DNA of 64,000 bases from Candidatus Saccharimonadota bacterium. Lineage in GTDB: Bacteria > Patescibacteriota > Saccharimonadia > Saccharimonadales > Saccharimonadaceae. The stretch spans positions 19,200 to 83,199 of the forward strand of contig RYWJ01000003.1 of NCBI GenBank assembly GCA_003979185.1, read 5' to 3'. A program made the translations under genes and the position numbers. Positions 41,825-51,360 of the stretch are shown in pieces. Each line of letters opens with the position of its first letter. The first letter of the stretch is position 1. The notes under the pieces were generated by a model. That model saw only the letters and a list, made by a program, of their open reading frames with translations. It was not told the origin of the DNA and ran no database searches.

Positions 41825-43147
41825 ATGAATATTTATATTTCTGGAATTTCTGGCACTGGAATGGGACCGTTGGCTCTCATGGCAAAAGAAGCAGGTATGC
41901 AAGTTTTTGGATCCGATCAGCAGCCTGGTGCTGTCACGAAAGAGCTCACTGATAACAATATCAAGATTTATCTTGGCGAACAAGATGGAGAGTTCCTTAA
42001 GGCCCGTCATAAAGATGAGGGGGTCGACTGGTTTGTTTATACCTCGGCTCTACCAGAAGACCATCCAGAGTTACTCATGGCTAAGAAGCTCAAAATCAAG
42101 CGCATTACTAAGCGCGATGAGCTGATCAGCTATCTCATTAAAAAACTCAAGCTCAAGATGATTGCAATCGCTGGCACACACGGCAAGACTACCACTACCG
42201 CTATGATTGTTTGGGCTTGTCTCAAGCTCGGAGTACCAGTTTCCTACCTCATTGGCACGACCTTACCCTTTGCGCCGGCTGGTCGCTATGATCCAAAGTC
42301 AGAATATTTTATCTACGAGGCTGATGAATACGACCGCAATTTCTTAGCTTTTCATCCATGGCTTGCCGTCATCCCAGTGGTCACTTATGATCACCCTGAT
42401 ATTTATCCTACTGAGCGCGCATACAAAGAAGCCTTCTGGCAATTTGAGAGTCAAAGTGAGCAGGTCATTCATGGTAACGAAATCGCTACTGACGTGACCT
42501 TGGCTGGTGAAGCTAGGCGTTATGATGCAACGCTTGCCATCGATGTAATGCAACGCATACTGCCACCATCAAAAGGCCTAGCGCGATTCACTAATGCAAC
42601 TCGCAAAAAAATTGTGAAGGTGATCAACGAGTTTCCTGGTGTCGGAAGACGTTTTGAACAAGTTTCTGAGGGTTATTATTCTGATTACGCTCATCATCCC
42701 GAAGAGGTCTATGCGACCGTGCAAATCGCTCTCGAAGAAGCTGAGCGCCGAGCGCTACGCGGAGTAGTCGCGCTATACGAACCACACCAAAACACTAGAC
42801 AAGCTGGCATAATTGATAACTATGCTAATGTATTTCAAGGCGTCACAAAACTATATTGGCTACCGACTTATCTTACACGCGAAGATCCAGATCTAAAAAT
42901 CCTCACACCAAGTGATTTTATCAATAAGCTATCCAACAAAAAAATTGCCGAATCAGCCGAGCTTAATGAAGAGCTATCTCACAACTTGGCTAAATGGCAC
43001 GACAAAGGCTATTTGATTTTACTTATGACGGCTGGTCCAGCTGATTTGTGGTTACGCAAACTCGTATACGGCCCAAACCAAGAATCTGCCGCCACTCAAT
43101 ACCTCCATGCACCGCGCACTGCTGGTGAAAACAGTCACAATGAATAG
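41825..43147 (+). CDS. murC: UDP-N-acetylmuramate-L-alanine ligase-like Mur ligase
   Basis: 440 residues. N-terminal nucleotide-binding GISGTGMGPLALMAKEAG, ATP-binding AGTHGKTTTTAMIVW, acidic motif YEADEYDRNF, YDHPDIYPT, and C-terminal YSDYAHHPEEV with EPHQNTR. It adds L-Ala to UDP-MurNAc in peptidoglycan synthesis; Mpl-type ligases are similar, so murC is likely but not certain. The start MNIYISG at 41825 was chosen because TACAAT ends 6 bases before it; a frame from 41600 would run through both divergent promoters. Confidence 0.87.
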   Translation: MNIYISGISGTGMGPLALMAKEAGMQVFGSDQQPGAVTKELTDNNIKIYLGEQDGEFLKARHKDEGVDWFVYTSALPEDHPELLMAKKLKIKRITKRDELISYLIKKLKLKMIAIAGTHGKTTTTAMIVWACLKLGVPVSYLIGTTLPFAPAGRYDPKSEYFIYEADEYDRNFLAFHPWLAVIPVVTYDHPDIYPTERAYKEAFWQFESQSEQVIHGNEIATDVTLAGEARRYDATLAIDVMQRILPPSKGLARFTNATRKKIVKVINEFPGVGRRFEQVSEGYYSDYAHHPEEVYATVQIALEEAERRALRGVVALYEPHQNTRQAGIIDNYANVFQGVTKLYWLPTYLTREDPDLKILTPSDFINKLSNKKIAESAELNEELSHNLAKWHDKGYLILLMTAGPADLWLRKLVYGPNQESAATQYLHAPRTAGENSHNE

Positions 43148-43154
43148 GGCTTAC

Positions 43155-43526
43155 TTATTTATTTATATTATCTTCCCTAGCCTCAAATCTGATGCCGAGC
43201 GACACGTCCGACAAAGGTCCTGGCGCATAAGGATCCGCCAAGGCTTGAATACGATTATTAACAACTTGCAATTCCCTTAAATACTCCTCTAGCTCGTTCT
43301 CCGTCAAAACACCAGTATCATTGAAAGTATAGCTACTATTGCTAGCTTGAGAGTTTTCATCAGCCTCCTCCTCATCAGGCAAATACCCAGGTCGTGAGCG
43401 ATCGAGATAAATATCCCCTGAACTACGATAGATCCACAGACTTACGCTCGTTGTAAACACCGTCAATATCAACGCGCCAATACCCAGCAACGTCAAATTT
43501 CTATTCCCATTAACTTCTGGATTCAT
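43155..43526 (-). CDS. Single-pass membrane protein, unknown
   Basis: 123 residues. Membrane segment at about 12-33, then an acidic extracellular part (DEEEADENSQAS). No family recognised. Its ATG overlaps the TGA of the preceding gene (ATGA), so it is translated with the 43523 and 44016 genes. Confidence 0.65.
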   Translation of the reverse strand: MNPEVNGNRNLTLLGIGALILTVFTTSVSLWIYRSSGDIYLDRSRPGYLPDEEEADENSQASNSSYTFNDTGVLTENELEEYLRELQVVNNRIQALADPYAPGPLSDVSLGIRFEAREDNINK

Positions 43527-44038
43527 AATGTGTTCCGCAGCTCCTCGACAGTCTGATATTGTTCGTTCGCAAGATCAGCTAGCTGCTTAGTTACCGAGCG
43601 TAATTCCTCGCGCTTGTTGCGTGCTGAAATCAACTTATTATAAAAATCTTCTGGCGCGCGCGTGCAATCGGTCGCAATCAAATTCTCTAGCTCTCGCATA
43701 TAATCTACATAGCTATCACGAAAAATTGCCTGCGCTGAACTAAAATCATTCTGAATCCGGAATAAATCCGTCGAGGTGAGATTATTACGCACCATGCGCA
43801 CGTTTAGCGGCGTAATAAAGCGCGTCGATATAGTTTCATAGGCCGATCCCAAATAAGCTCGCGTACGCGAATCTGCTCTTTGTAGCTGTTGCAAAGACTG
43901 CTTAATATTACTGCAGTTCTGGACAATTGCATCATTTTGCTCTGCGCTAAGAGCATTGACAGGCCAAGTCAACACGCCAACCAAAATCAAAGCCAGCACA
44001 GCAAAACAACCAAAGCTAATCTGCTTTATATAGGCCAT
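43523..44038 (-). CDS. Secreted helical protein, unknown
   Basis: 171 residues. Signal peptide (FAVLALILVGVLTWPVNALS), then a mainly helical domain with two Cys (QNCSNIKQS, IATDCTRAP) that could form a disulfide. It overlaps the end of the thioredoxin-like gene by 23 bases. The operon suggests it may be a substrate or partner of that oxidoreductase. Confidence 0.65.
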   Translation of the reverse strand: MAYIKQISFGCFAVLALILVGVLTWPVNALSAEQNDAIVQNCSNIKQSLQQLQRADSRTRAYLGSAYETISTRFITPLNVRMVRNNLTSTDLFRIQNDFSSAQAIFRDSYVDYMRELENLIATDCTRAPEDFYNKLISARNKREELRSVTKQLADLANEQYQTVEELRNTL

Positions 44039-45065
44039 TATGTTTCTTTCCGTCGTATATTAAAGTTGGTATGCCTTTAGCATGAATCTTATCCTCGACC
44101 ATCGTTTTCACTTCTTGCATAATCTGCACCACCTCTTCACTATGCGCGACCTCGATCAACTTCTCGAGTTCCTTTTTATCCATACCAAATTCCGCCAACC
44201 AAGCTTGCAATATATGCTCTGCCTCCTCGCTAGAACTTTGCATTAAAACTGATTGATAAATCACGCCTTTATCATTTACTCCAGTGAAGAGGCGATCTAG
44301 AATCTTACCGGCATAGTCAGTATCAAGCATGTCAGCCGCATGCATATATTTAGCAATCAGATCAGAGTTATTAAACTTATAGCTACCATCCGGCAATTGA
44401 ATTGCGTAAACCATCAAAACGGTATTATATTTATCGAAAAATCCCGAACTCTTCTGGTTACGATAGCTCTGTAGACAAACTGAGCAACCTGGATCAAAAA
44501 TATCCATCGCTAGCTCATTGCCATCTTGATATTTGTTCACAAAGCTATACGGTTCAACCAGATAATCTTCTACTTTCCAGTCATGAAAGCGATCCGGAAT
44601 ATTTGCAAAAATCTCGCCCCATTCTGAAAACCATCGCCCCGTCCATTCGATAGGGTTCTGAGGCTCCGTCGCATCAATACCACAAACTTCTGCGCCTAAA
44701 GCACAGCTGGCTGGCTGAGAGACATTGCAGGTACCAAAGACCCAAAGCGCCAGAATCGCCTTAACCGCTTCAACCAAAGACCAAATCGTTAAAACTACAA
44801 TCAAGATCGCGCTCGTTTCGATCGCAATACCCAGTGGCTTTACCCACTGCGGATGCTTCAAGACAATCTTACTGAGCAAAGTATTCTTGACGTCGTCCTT
44901 AAAATTAGTTTCACATTTTTGCAAACGGACTTTTTTCCAAACACAGCCCCAAGCTTTCTTAAAAACGGCCCAGTATTTCTTTCCAATATCACGACGAAAG
45001 ATGCTCAAGAAAGCAACAAATACTCCAACCAAACACAAGATAATAAACGCCGCAATACAAACCAT
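44016..45065 (-). CDS. Membrane-anchored thioredoxin-fold (DsbA-like) oxidoreductase
   Basis: 349 residues. Two N-terminal membrane segments (about 1-22 and 80-112), then an extracytoplasmic thioredoxin-like domain with redox motif FDPGCSVCLQSYRN, a helical insertion and the cis-proline region AKGIPTLIYDGKKH. Extra cysteines (GTCNVSQPASCALGAEVCG) lie between the second helix and the domain. Probably forms disulfides in secreted proteins. TATAAT is 6 bases before the ATG (leaderless type). First gene of a three-gene operon. Confidence 0.82.
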   Translation of the reverse strand: MVCIAAFIILCLVGVFVAFLSIFRRDIGKKYWAVFKKAWGCVWKKVRLQKCETNFKDDVKNTLLSKIVLKHPQWVKPLGIAIETSAILIVVLTIWSLVEAVKAILALWVFGTCNVSQPASCALGAEVCGIDATEPQNPIEWTGRWFSEWGEIFANIPDRFHDWKVEDYLVEPYSFVNKYQDGNELAMDIFDPGCSVCLQSYRNQKSSGFFDKYNTVLMVYAIQLPDGSYKFNNSDLIAKYMHAADMLDTDYAGKILDRLFTGVNDKGVIYQSVLMQSSSEEAEHILQAWLAEFGMDKKELEKLIEVAHSEEVVQIMQEVKTMVEDKIHAKGIPTLIYDGKKHNGLYKAD

Positions 45066-45167
45066 ATTATCATTATAACACAGAACTGTGTTATAAAAAT
45101 TGTATCAACCAGCACTTTTAATTAGTCTTGTTTGAATAAGGCAATCTTCTTGGCCTTAGTTATAGTC

Positions 45168-46925
45168 TTAGTCTTCGTCGTCTTTGATTAACTCAAGATG
45201 AGCTTCTTCAAGTTGTTTTTCATCCACCGTCGATGGTGAGTTCATCATCAAGTCCACACCAGAACCGTTCTTCGGGAAAGCTACAATATCACGAATATTC
45301 GTAATGCTCTCTAGCACCATAAACATACGGTCGATACCAAAAGCACAACCTGCATGCGGAGGCGCACCAAACTTAAATGCGTTCAGCATACCACCAAAGC
45401 GCTCTTCGACGTATTCTTTACCATAGCCTAGTACACCAAAGACTTCATACATAATCTCCGGACTATAATTGCGAACTGCACCCGAACAAATCTCATAACC
45501 ATTCATCACCATATCGTACTGATCAGCAACAATATCGAGCTTATTTTCGGTTTCACGAATCGTTTTGAGGCCGCCTTTTGGCAATGAGAATGGGTTATGA
45601 CCGAAGTCTAGTTTATTGGCGCCATCATCCCATTCATAGAACGGAAAGTCGACGATCCAGCACAACGCTACTACATTATCGTCTTTTAGACCTAGGATAT
45701 CCGCAAAAGCAATTCGCATTTGGCCCAAGACTTTATTTACTTTATCACGCTCGTCCGCACCGAAGAAGACTGCGTCACCATCTTCAGCACCAGTTAATTT
45801 CTGAATATCCGCAAGCTCACTAGCCTTTAGATACTTAGCAATAGGGCTGCGTACATCGCCATTCTCATATAATATGTACGCCAAACCGCCAGCACCATTC
45901 TTACGCGCAAGCTCAGTAAACTCATCGATCTGCTTACGTGTAAACTTTGCACCACCTGGTACCCGAATCGCTTTCACACAAGGAGTCTGAAAAACTTTAA
46001 ACTCTGCATCTTTCAGGGCTTCCGACAGATCAATAAGTTCCAAACCATAGCGCAAATCAGGCTTATCAATACCATACTTTTCCATCGCTTCTTTAAATGG
46101 AATACGTGGCACATCTTCACTAAGTAATTTCTTACCCGCAAATTCTGTCACCAAACGCTTGATTAACGGCTCCATGGTCGTACGCACGACTTCTCCATCA
46201 TCCACAAACGACATTTCAAGATCAAGCTGATAAAAGTCACCGTATAACCTGTCTGCGCGAGGATCTTCATCACGGAAACATGGTGCGATCTGATAGTAGC
46301 GTGGCACGCCACCAACCATCAGAAGTTGCTTAAACTGCTGTGGAGCTTGTGGTAAAGCATAGAATTGTCCCGGATGTAACCTTGATGGAACCAAGAAATC
46401 ACGTGCGCCTTCAGGCGAAGAGTTAGCTAGGATCGGAGTCGTTATCTCAACAAAATCATGTTCATCCATGTAACTACGCATAAACTTATAGTAATCCGAA
46501 CGACGTTTCAAAATCCCTTGCATGGACGGTCGACGTAAGTCCAGATACCGATACTTCAGACGCATTTCCTCGCTAGATGCATCACCCTCATCATGCGTAT
46601 TTACTGGTAGCGGCTCTGACTTCGTGATCAACTCTAAGTTATCTACAACTATCTCAATATCACCAGTAGAAATATTTGGGTTTTTTAAATCATCGGCGCG
46701 TTCACGCACGGTACCTTCTGCCGAAATCACAAACTCATCACGTAAGCTTTCTGCAACATTAAATGCCTCTGACGACTCTGGCGTAATTACTAACTGTATA
46801 ATTCCCTTGTGGTCACGTAAATCAATAAAGATTAATCCACCGTGGTCACGCCTTGAATTAACCCAACCAGCAACTTGAACTTTTTTACCAATCTCCGCTT
46901 TCAAATCTGTAGATAAACTTCTCAT
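45168..46925 (-). CDS. aspS: Aspartate-tRNA ligase (bacterial type)
   Basis: 585 residues. N-terminal OB fold (VQVAGWVNSRRDHGGLIFIDLRD), class II core (YRYLDLRRPSMQ, FRDEDPRADRLYGDFYQLD) and the GAD insertion domain of bacterial enzymes, motif 3 in GCAFGIDRMFMVL. No gatCAB genes are in the window, so discrimination against tRNA-Asn is not resolved. The start MRSLSTDL was chosen because TATAAT ends 7 bases before this ATG; a frame from 46967 passes through the promoter. Confidence 0.94.
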   Translation of the reverse strand: MRSLSTDLKAEIGKKVQVAGWVNSRRDHGGLIFIDLRDHKGIIQLVITPESSEAFNVAESLRDEFVISAEGTVRERADDLKNPNISTGDIEIVVDNLELITKSEPLPVNTHDEGDASSEEMRLKYRYLDLRRPSMQGILKRRSDYYKFMRSYMDEHDFVEITTPILANSSPEGARDFLVPSRLHPGQFYALPQAPQQFKQLLMVGGVPRYYQIAPCFRDEDPRADRLYGDFYQLDLEMSFVDDGEVVRTTMEPLIKRLVTEFAGKKLLSEDVPRIPFKEAMEKYGIDKPDLRYGLELIDLSEALKDAEFKVFQTPCVKAIRVPGGAKFTRKQIDEFTELARKNGAGGLAYILYENGDVRSPIAKYLKASELADIQKLTGAEDGDAVFFGADERDKVNKVLGQMRIAFADILGLKDDNVVALCWIVDFPFYEWDDGANKLDFGHNPFSLPKGGLKTIRETENKLDIVADQYDMVMNGYEICSGAVRNYSPEIMYEVFGVLGYGKEYVEERFGGMLNAFKFGAPPHAGCAFGIDRMFMVLESITNIRDIVAFPKNGSGVDLMMNSPSTVDEKQLEEAHLELIKDDED

Positions 46926-46974
46926 ACTATATATTATACCACTATTTACGTTAGTTGAGAAGCTCAAAACAAAA

Positions 46975-48705
46975 TTATGGCGTACGATTCTTAGTAGTGC
47001 GATTAACCGCCCAATATTCTACGTCCACAAAGCGATCAGTTGCATAGACTAATCGATCATTTTCCGAGAAAGAACGTGCGTTCTTATTGAAATAATAAAC
47101 TAAACTTGTCTGATAAATCCCGATCGCTGGCACATCCGTCACCCATCGTTTCAAAAAGGTTTCATACTTTGCGGCACGAGCCGTCATGCTCATAGTGCTA
47201 CGTGAACTTAATATCAGATCATCGACCAAGGCATTAGCATAATTCGAAAGATTTAGGCCTGTCGAGGTTGCCTGTGAAGAATGGTAGTACGCAAACAAAT
47301 CTAAATCCGCACCGAACTCTACTTCATACAGCAAGATATCATAATTACGTGGACGAATTACGTTCACAACAAAATCTTGACCAGGGCTATAGACTGACAA
47401 CTCTACCTTGAAACCGAGTTTCTCTAGCTGCTCTTTCCACTGATTCGCAAGCTCCGGAAAATAACCTGTGCTAATAGTGACTAGGTGTAAGGTTTGGCCA
47501 CTGACGCCAGCATTTGCAATCCCATCCTTTGCACTAACCAAGTCATAAGCTGGTAGTTCAGGATAAGCTTCCACCTTAATTTCTGAAGTAACGATCGGGT
47601 AATCTAATGGGTATTCGTCGCCAAGTACTGAACGTATTTCTGCTATATTAACGCCTTTTTGAATTGCTTGTCGTACCGCAACATTATTTAAAATTGTACT
47701 TGTGGTATTCAGGAAAGCAAATACACCACTAGCTAGAGATGTCTGTTTTTCATAAATACTATCCGTCGGCAATTGATCACGATATTCCGCCGAAAGCTCT
47801 GCGGTAGCCGTCACTTCACCAGTTGAAACTGCCGCCACAATCTCCTCTGCACTATCATAAGTATGAATTGCAAAACTATTCAGCATTGGTGTTGTCTTAT
47901 AGTAATACGGATTAGCTGAAAGATAAACAATCTTTTCACCCTCACTTGAAACGTTCTGCATAGCATTAAAATTGAATGCTCCAGAAGTAACTGGACTAGA
48001 GCTAAAACCATGTTCCAAAAGTTGTCCCGGTGCCACATCTGCTAATTTGTGTGCTGGTAAAATTGGTAAATTCAACGTCGAATCAAAGTCCGCATAAGCT
48101 GAAGGCAAGGCAAATACTAACGCATCTCCTTGTCGTTCTACCGTCACACCAGCAAAATTTGAAGAATAAATCGTATTAATCGTTGCATCCTTAGTCAAAT
48201 TTACTGTAAATAATACATCATCTAACGTAATCGGCTCACCATCCGACCACTTCAAGCCATCCTTGAGTGTCACCGTCCAGACTTTACCAGTTTCATCAGG
48301 GACAATTGAAGCGGCTAATCCCAGGCCAACATGCCCAGAATAATCAATCGTCGACAAAGTAGCAAACATTAATTTTGATAAGACCTTTTCGCTGTCAGTA
48401 GTAGCAAAAAGCGGATTCAAGGAATTCACACGCCCAATAGTCGCCTCGATATAAGTTCCACCATCTGCGTAAGCCTGAATAGAGTAAGACTGCCGATACC
48501 AAAAAGCCTGCGTCAATGCCAAAGAAATAATTACTACGACTAGCAAGCACCATTCCAATATTAACAATCGTACTCGACGAGCATTAGGAAGTCTGCTGAT
48601 AAGATTCTCTTGGATATGTTCCTTGCTTTCTTCACGAGCTCGCTCGGAAAACTGCTCCCATCGTCTTGCTATCTTATGCCCACGCTTTTTAGTTTTAGGT
48701 TTCAT
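46975..48705 (-). CDS. Membrane-anchored peptide ABC transporter substrate-binding protein (SBP_bac_5 type)
   Basis: 576 residues. A basic cytoplasmic start, one membrane segment (about 46-70) and a family-5 solute-binding fold (GRVNSLNPLFATTD, LKDGLKWSDGEPITLDDVLF, RQAIQKGVNIAEIR). It is anchored by a helix rather than a lipobox. The transporter itself is not nearby. It is encoded 29 bases after secG. Confidence 0.87.
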   Translation of the reverse strand: MKPKTKKRGHKIARRWEQFSERAREESKEHIQENLISRLPNARRVRLLILEWCLLVVVIISLALTQAFWYRQSYSIQAYADGGTYIEATIGRVNSLNPLFATTDSEKVLSKLMFATLSTIDYSGHVGLGLAASIVPDETGKVWTVTLKDGLKWSDGEPITLDDVLFTVNLTKDATINTIYSSNFAGVTVERQGDALVFALPSAYADFDSTLNLPILPAHKLADVAPGQLLEHGFSSSPVTSGAFNFNAMQNVSSEGEKIVYLSANPYYYKTTPMLNSFAIHTYDSAEEIVAAVSTGEVTATAELSAEYRDQLPTDSIYEKQTSLASGVFAFLNTTSTILNNVAVRQAIQKGVNIAEIRSVLGDEYPLDYPIVTSEIKVEAYPELPAYDLVSAKDGIANAGVSGQTLHLVTISTGYFPELANQWKEQLEKLGFKVELSVYSPGQDFVVNVIRPRNYDILLYEVEFGADLDLFAYYHSSQATSTGLNLSNYANALVDDLILSSRSTMSMTARAAKYETFLKRWVTDVPAIGIYQTSLVYYFNKNARSFSENDRLVYATDRFVDVEYWAVNRTTKNRTP

Positions 48706-48734
48706 ACCTTTATGTAATTAAATTTATCCTTCAC

Positions 48735-48965
48735 CTAAGCAATTGGTAATAACAATAAGCATAGAATTGACAGAATAAAAACCGACACACAAATAATCGT
48801 CGCATTATAAAGTGAGCGTTCCAAGCCACGACGAGTCGTGTATAATTCACCAGAACTACCAAATCCAGCACCAAGCGATGCGCCGCGTTGCTGTAAAAGG
48901 ATCAGCAAAACTGACAAGATCGCCGAAATAAAAGTCAAACTTTGAAATAGTGTTCCCAAATTCAT
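48735..48965 (-). CDS. secG: Preprotein translocase subunit SecG
   Basis: 76 residues, two membrane helices with the cytoplasmic loop typical of SecG (LILLQQRGASLGAGFGSSGELYTTRRGLER). Part of SecYEG. TATAAT ends 6 bases before the ATG at 48965 (leaderless type); the extension to 48989 is not supported. Confidence 0.9.
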   Translation of the reverse strand: MNLGTLFQSLTFISAILSVLLILLQQRGASLGAGFGSSGELYTTRRGLERSLYNATIICVSVFILSILCLLLLPIA

Positions 48966-49008
48966 ATTACTATTATACTCCAGTGGCAAGCTAAAATCAA
49001 GTAATTGA

Positions 49009-49377
49009 CTAGATAATTAAGTTGACAACTGAGTTGATTACGCTCATTACGGCACTGGAAGCAAAAGCTCCCCAAAAATCCATCTCTACTCCTGGTAGCA
49101 AATATACCGTCAAGACCACCATCGCCGTATTGATGATAACTGTCGAAATCCCCATCGTAAGAATAGCCAAAGGCAAAGCTAACATCTTCACTAATGGTTT
49201 TACAATTGAGTTCACTAATGAGAAAATCAAGCCCGCAACAATATACATAATCCAAATCTCTTCAAAGAACTCATTAGCTTCTGGGTTAATCCGACCGAAC
49301 CATGTAATACACAACCACATACCAAAACTTGATGCTGCCCAGCGCAAAATAAAAGTAAAGATTTGCTTTTTAATCAT
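49009..49377 (-). CDS. Four-helix YvlD/phage-holin-IV-type membrane protein
   Basis: 122 residues with four membrane segments and the family-like stretch LVNSIVKPLVKMLALPLAILTMG. Function in this family (PF04020-like) is not clear; YvlD in Bacillus is linked to envelope stress. TATAAT ends 6 bases before the ATG. Confidence 0.8.
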   Translation of the reverse strand: MIKKQIFTFILRWAASSFGMWLCITWFGRINPEANEFFEEIWIMYIVAGLIFSLVNSIVKPLVKMLALPLAILTMGISTVIINTAMVVLTVYLLPGVEMDFWGAFASSAVMSVINSVVNLII

Positions 49378-49443
49378 ATGTTGATTATAGCATGTTCTTA
49401 CAAAATCTTACAAAAAAGTAAGATAACTTATCGTACTAACACA

Positions 49444-50766
49444 TTATGATAGCATACTCTTACGTTTCAGTAATGTATGATACGTAATAGCAAAGCGATG
49501 CGCCTCATCATCAATGCGTGCGATCAGTTTAGCAACGTGCGAATCTGGCGACAACATTACTTCCTGATTCTCACCAATTTTAGGAATAATAATCCTAACT
49601 GCAGCATTGCGTGTATGATCCCCAGATTTATCTCTACCGATTACGGCAATATTTTTATTCCACAATAGGTCCCTTACTGCATTTACCTGCATCAGTCCAC
49701 CGTCCAAAATCACTAAGTTCGGAAAATCCCATTCTTGATGCTTTAAGCGCCGTTCAATCACTTCTCGCAAATTCGCCGTATCATCATTGCGTTGATTGCG
49801 TAGCTTAAATTTTCGATATTCAGAACGGTCTGAAACGCCATTAGCAAAGACTACCATCGAACCAACCACATTGGTGCCAGACTGGTGTGAGATATCATAA
49901 CCCTCAATTCGTCGAGGCGGATCAGCTAAACCTAGCAACTTCTGCAAATCTACTAAAGCCTGGTCCGAAGAAATATCCAAAAACTCTTTATCAGAAAAAA
50001 CTATCTTTTTTTGCAACTCACGCAATCCGAATAGTTGTTTTCTTAGCTCGGCCGCCTCCTCAAAACGTTCTTCTTTAGCAGCCTGCTGCATTTGTTTTTC
50101 AATTTCGCTGATTAGTTTATGGCGCCCGCCCTCAAGATATAACCTAAGCTTGCGTAAATTCTTTTTGTACTCTTGAGCGCTCATCCGACCAACCTCAATA
50201 CCTGGCGTCAACCCTAAATCTGTGTTGAGAGTTTTCTTCCCATCGTATGGTTTATCGTAATACGGAAAAACTCTACGCAAAATCCTCAATGCTTTTGCCA
50301 CAGCTGTTTTGCCGTAAAATGGGCCAATGTAAACAGCTTTATCATCTTGAGGTGTTCGCGTAAAGCTAACGTATGGCACTTCCGACCTCATATTAATTCG
50401 CACATAGGAAACCGTTTTATCATCACGCAGTAGGATATTCCATTTGGGCATGTAACGCTTGATCATCTCTGATTCCAAAAAAAGCGCGTCCATTTCCGTA
50501 TCCACTACGATCCAATCCGTGTCAGCAATCTCCTTTACCAAGGCTTCGGTCTTTGGATCCTTCTGAGTTTTATGAAAGTACTGACGGACTCGATTCTTCA
50601 AAACCGCAGCTTTACCAACATAAATAACCTCACCATTAGTAGCTTTATGAAAATAAACACCTGGCGCTGCTGGTAAGGTTTTTAGCTTATCAAGCAGAGC
50701 CTGTCGCATTTTTTCGGTAACAGGTGATAAATCTGGGCTTTGTAAATTCTTTTGATCTGATAACAT
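49444..50766 (-). CDS. uvrC: UvrC excision nuclease subunit, short form
   Basis: 440 residues against about 600. GIY-YIG domain (PAAPGVYFHK, VIYVGKAAVLKNRVRQYF), UVR motif region (EKQMQQAAKEERFEEAAELRK split), and RNase H-like nuclease domain (IEGYDISHQSGTNVVGSMVVF, LVILDGGLMQVNAV). The cysteine cluster that normally follows the first domain is absent, as is the C-terminal double HhH DNA-binding domain. It should still cut on both sides of lesions with UvrAB. Start set by TATACT 9 bases upstream of the ATG at 50766. Confidence 0.92.
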   Translation of the reverse strand: MLSDQKNLQSPDLSPVTEKMRQALLDKLKTLPAAPGVYFHKATNGEVIYVGKAAVLKNRVRQYFHKTQKDPKTEALVKEIADTDWIVVDTEMDALFLESEMIKRYMPKWNILLRDDKTVSYVRINMRSEVPYVSFTRTPQDDKAVYIGPFYGKTAVAKALRILRRVFPYYDKPYDGKKTLNTDLGLTPGIEVGRMSAQEYKKNLRKLRLYLEGGRHKLISEIEKQMQQAAKEERFEEAAELRKQLFGLRELQKKIVFSDKEFLDISSDQALVDLQKLLGLADPPRRIEGYDISHQSGTNVVGSMVVFANGVSDRSEYRKFKLRNQRNDDTANLREVIERRLKHQEWDFPNLVILDGGLMQVNAVRDLLWNKNIAVIGRDKSGDHTRNAAVRIIIPKIGENQEVMLSPDSHVAKLIARIDDEAHRFAITYHTLLKRKSMLS

Positions 50767-50805
50767 TACTCTATAAGTATACCACAAGCAAACCCACTAA
50801 GGATT

Positions 50806-51282
50806 TTACTGCGCTAGCTTATCTAACCGTTCCAGATAGCTCTTTATTTGGTTAATCTCTTTTGTGCCATAGATATATTTAGAGCCAGCATCAACTTTCT
50901 CAATTGTATAAAAGTCGTAAGTCCCCTCATTCGTATCTCCGGATTGCCACAACTTATCTAAGACTTCTTCGAGTTTTGTGCCGGTCTTCTCATCAAACTC
51001 TTTCTCGTAGACCAACTCTTCGCGAGCAAAATATTTTCTTTGCGGTCCGTTATATACGTCTTTTAGTTTACGGACTTTGCGCTCATCAAAATTAATCTGA
51101 TAGTATTCATCAGTGTGACTTCCGCCATCATTCATCATAGTTTTCCATTTCAGGTCAGTTGCAACGGTATATTGCCAATCAAACGCTTCGCGTTTCATGC
51201 CTCGAACCCATGCCATGACACCAATCCCAGCAAGCAGCACTATGATAATTCCAACCATAATGCTAGCAGTCTTTCTATTCAT
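50806..51282 (-). CDS. Single-pass membrane protein, unknown
   Basis: 158 residues. Membrane segment (about 7-27), then a charged external domain (DERKVRKLKDVYNGPQRKY). No family recognised. TATAAT ends 7 bases before the ATG. Confidence 0.65.
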   Translation of the reverse strand: MNRKTASIMVGIIIVLLAGIGVMAWVRGMKREAFDWQYTVATDLKWKTMMNDGGSHTDEYYQINFDERKVRKLKDVYNGPQRKYFAREELVYEKEFDEKTGTKLEEVLDKLWQSGDTNEGTYDFYTIEKVDAGSKYIYGTKEINQIKSYLERLDKLAQ

Positions 51283-51360
51283 ACTATTTATTATACAGTA
51301 TCTTTAAGCTTTTTGTAAGGTTATATAATTTGAGCCGTTCTAAATGCTAAACTTAAGTAA

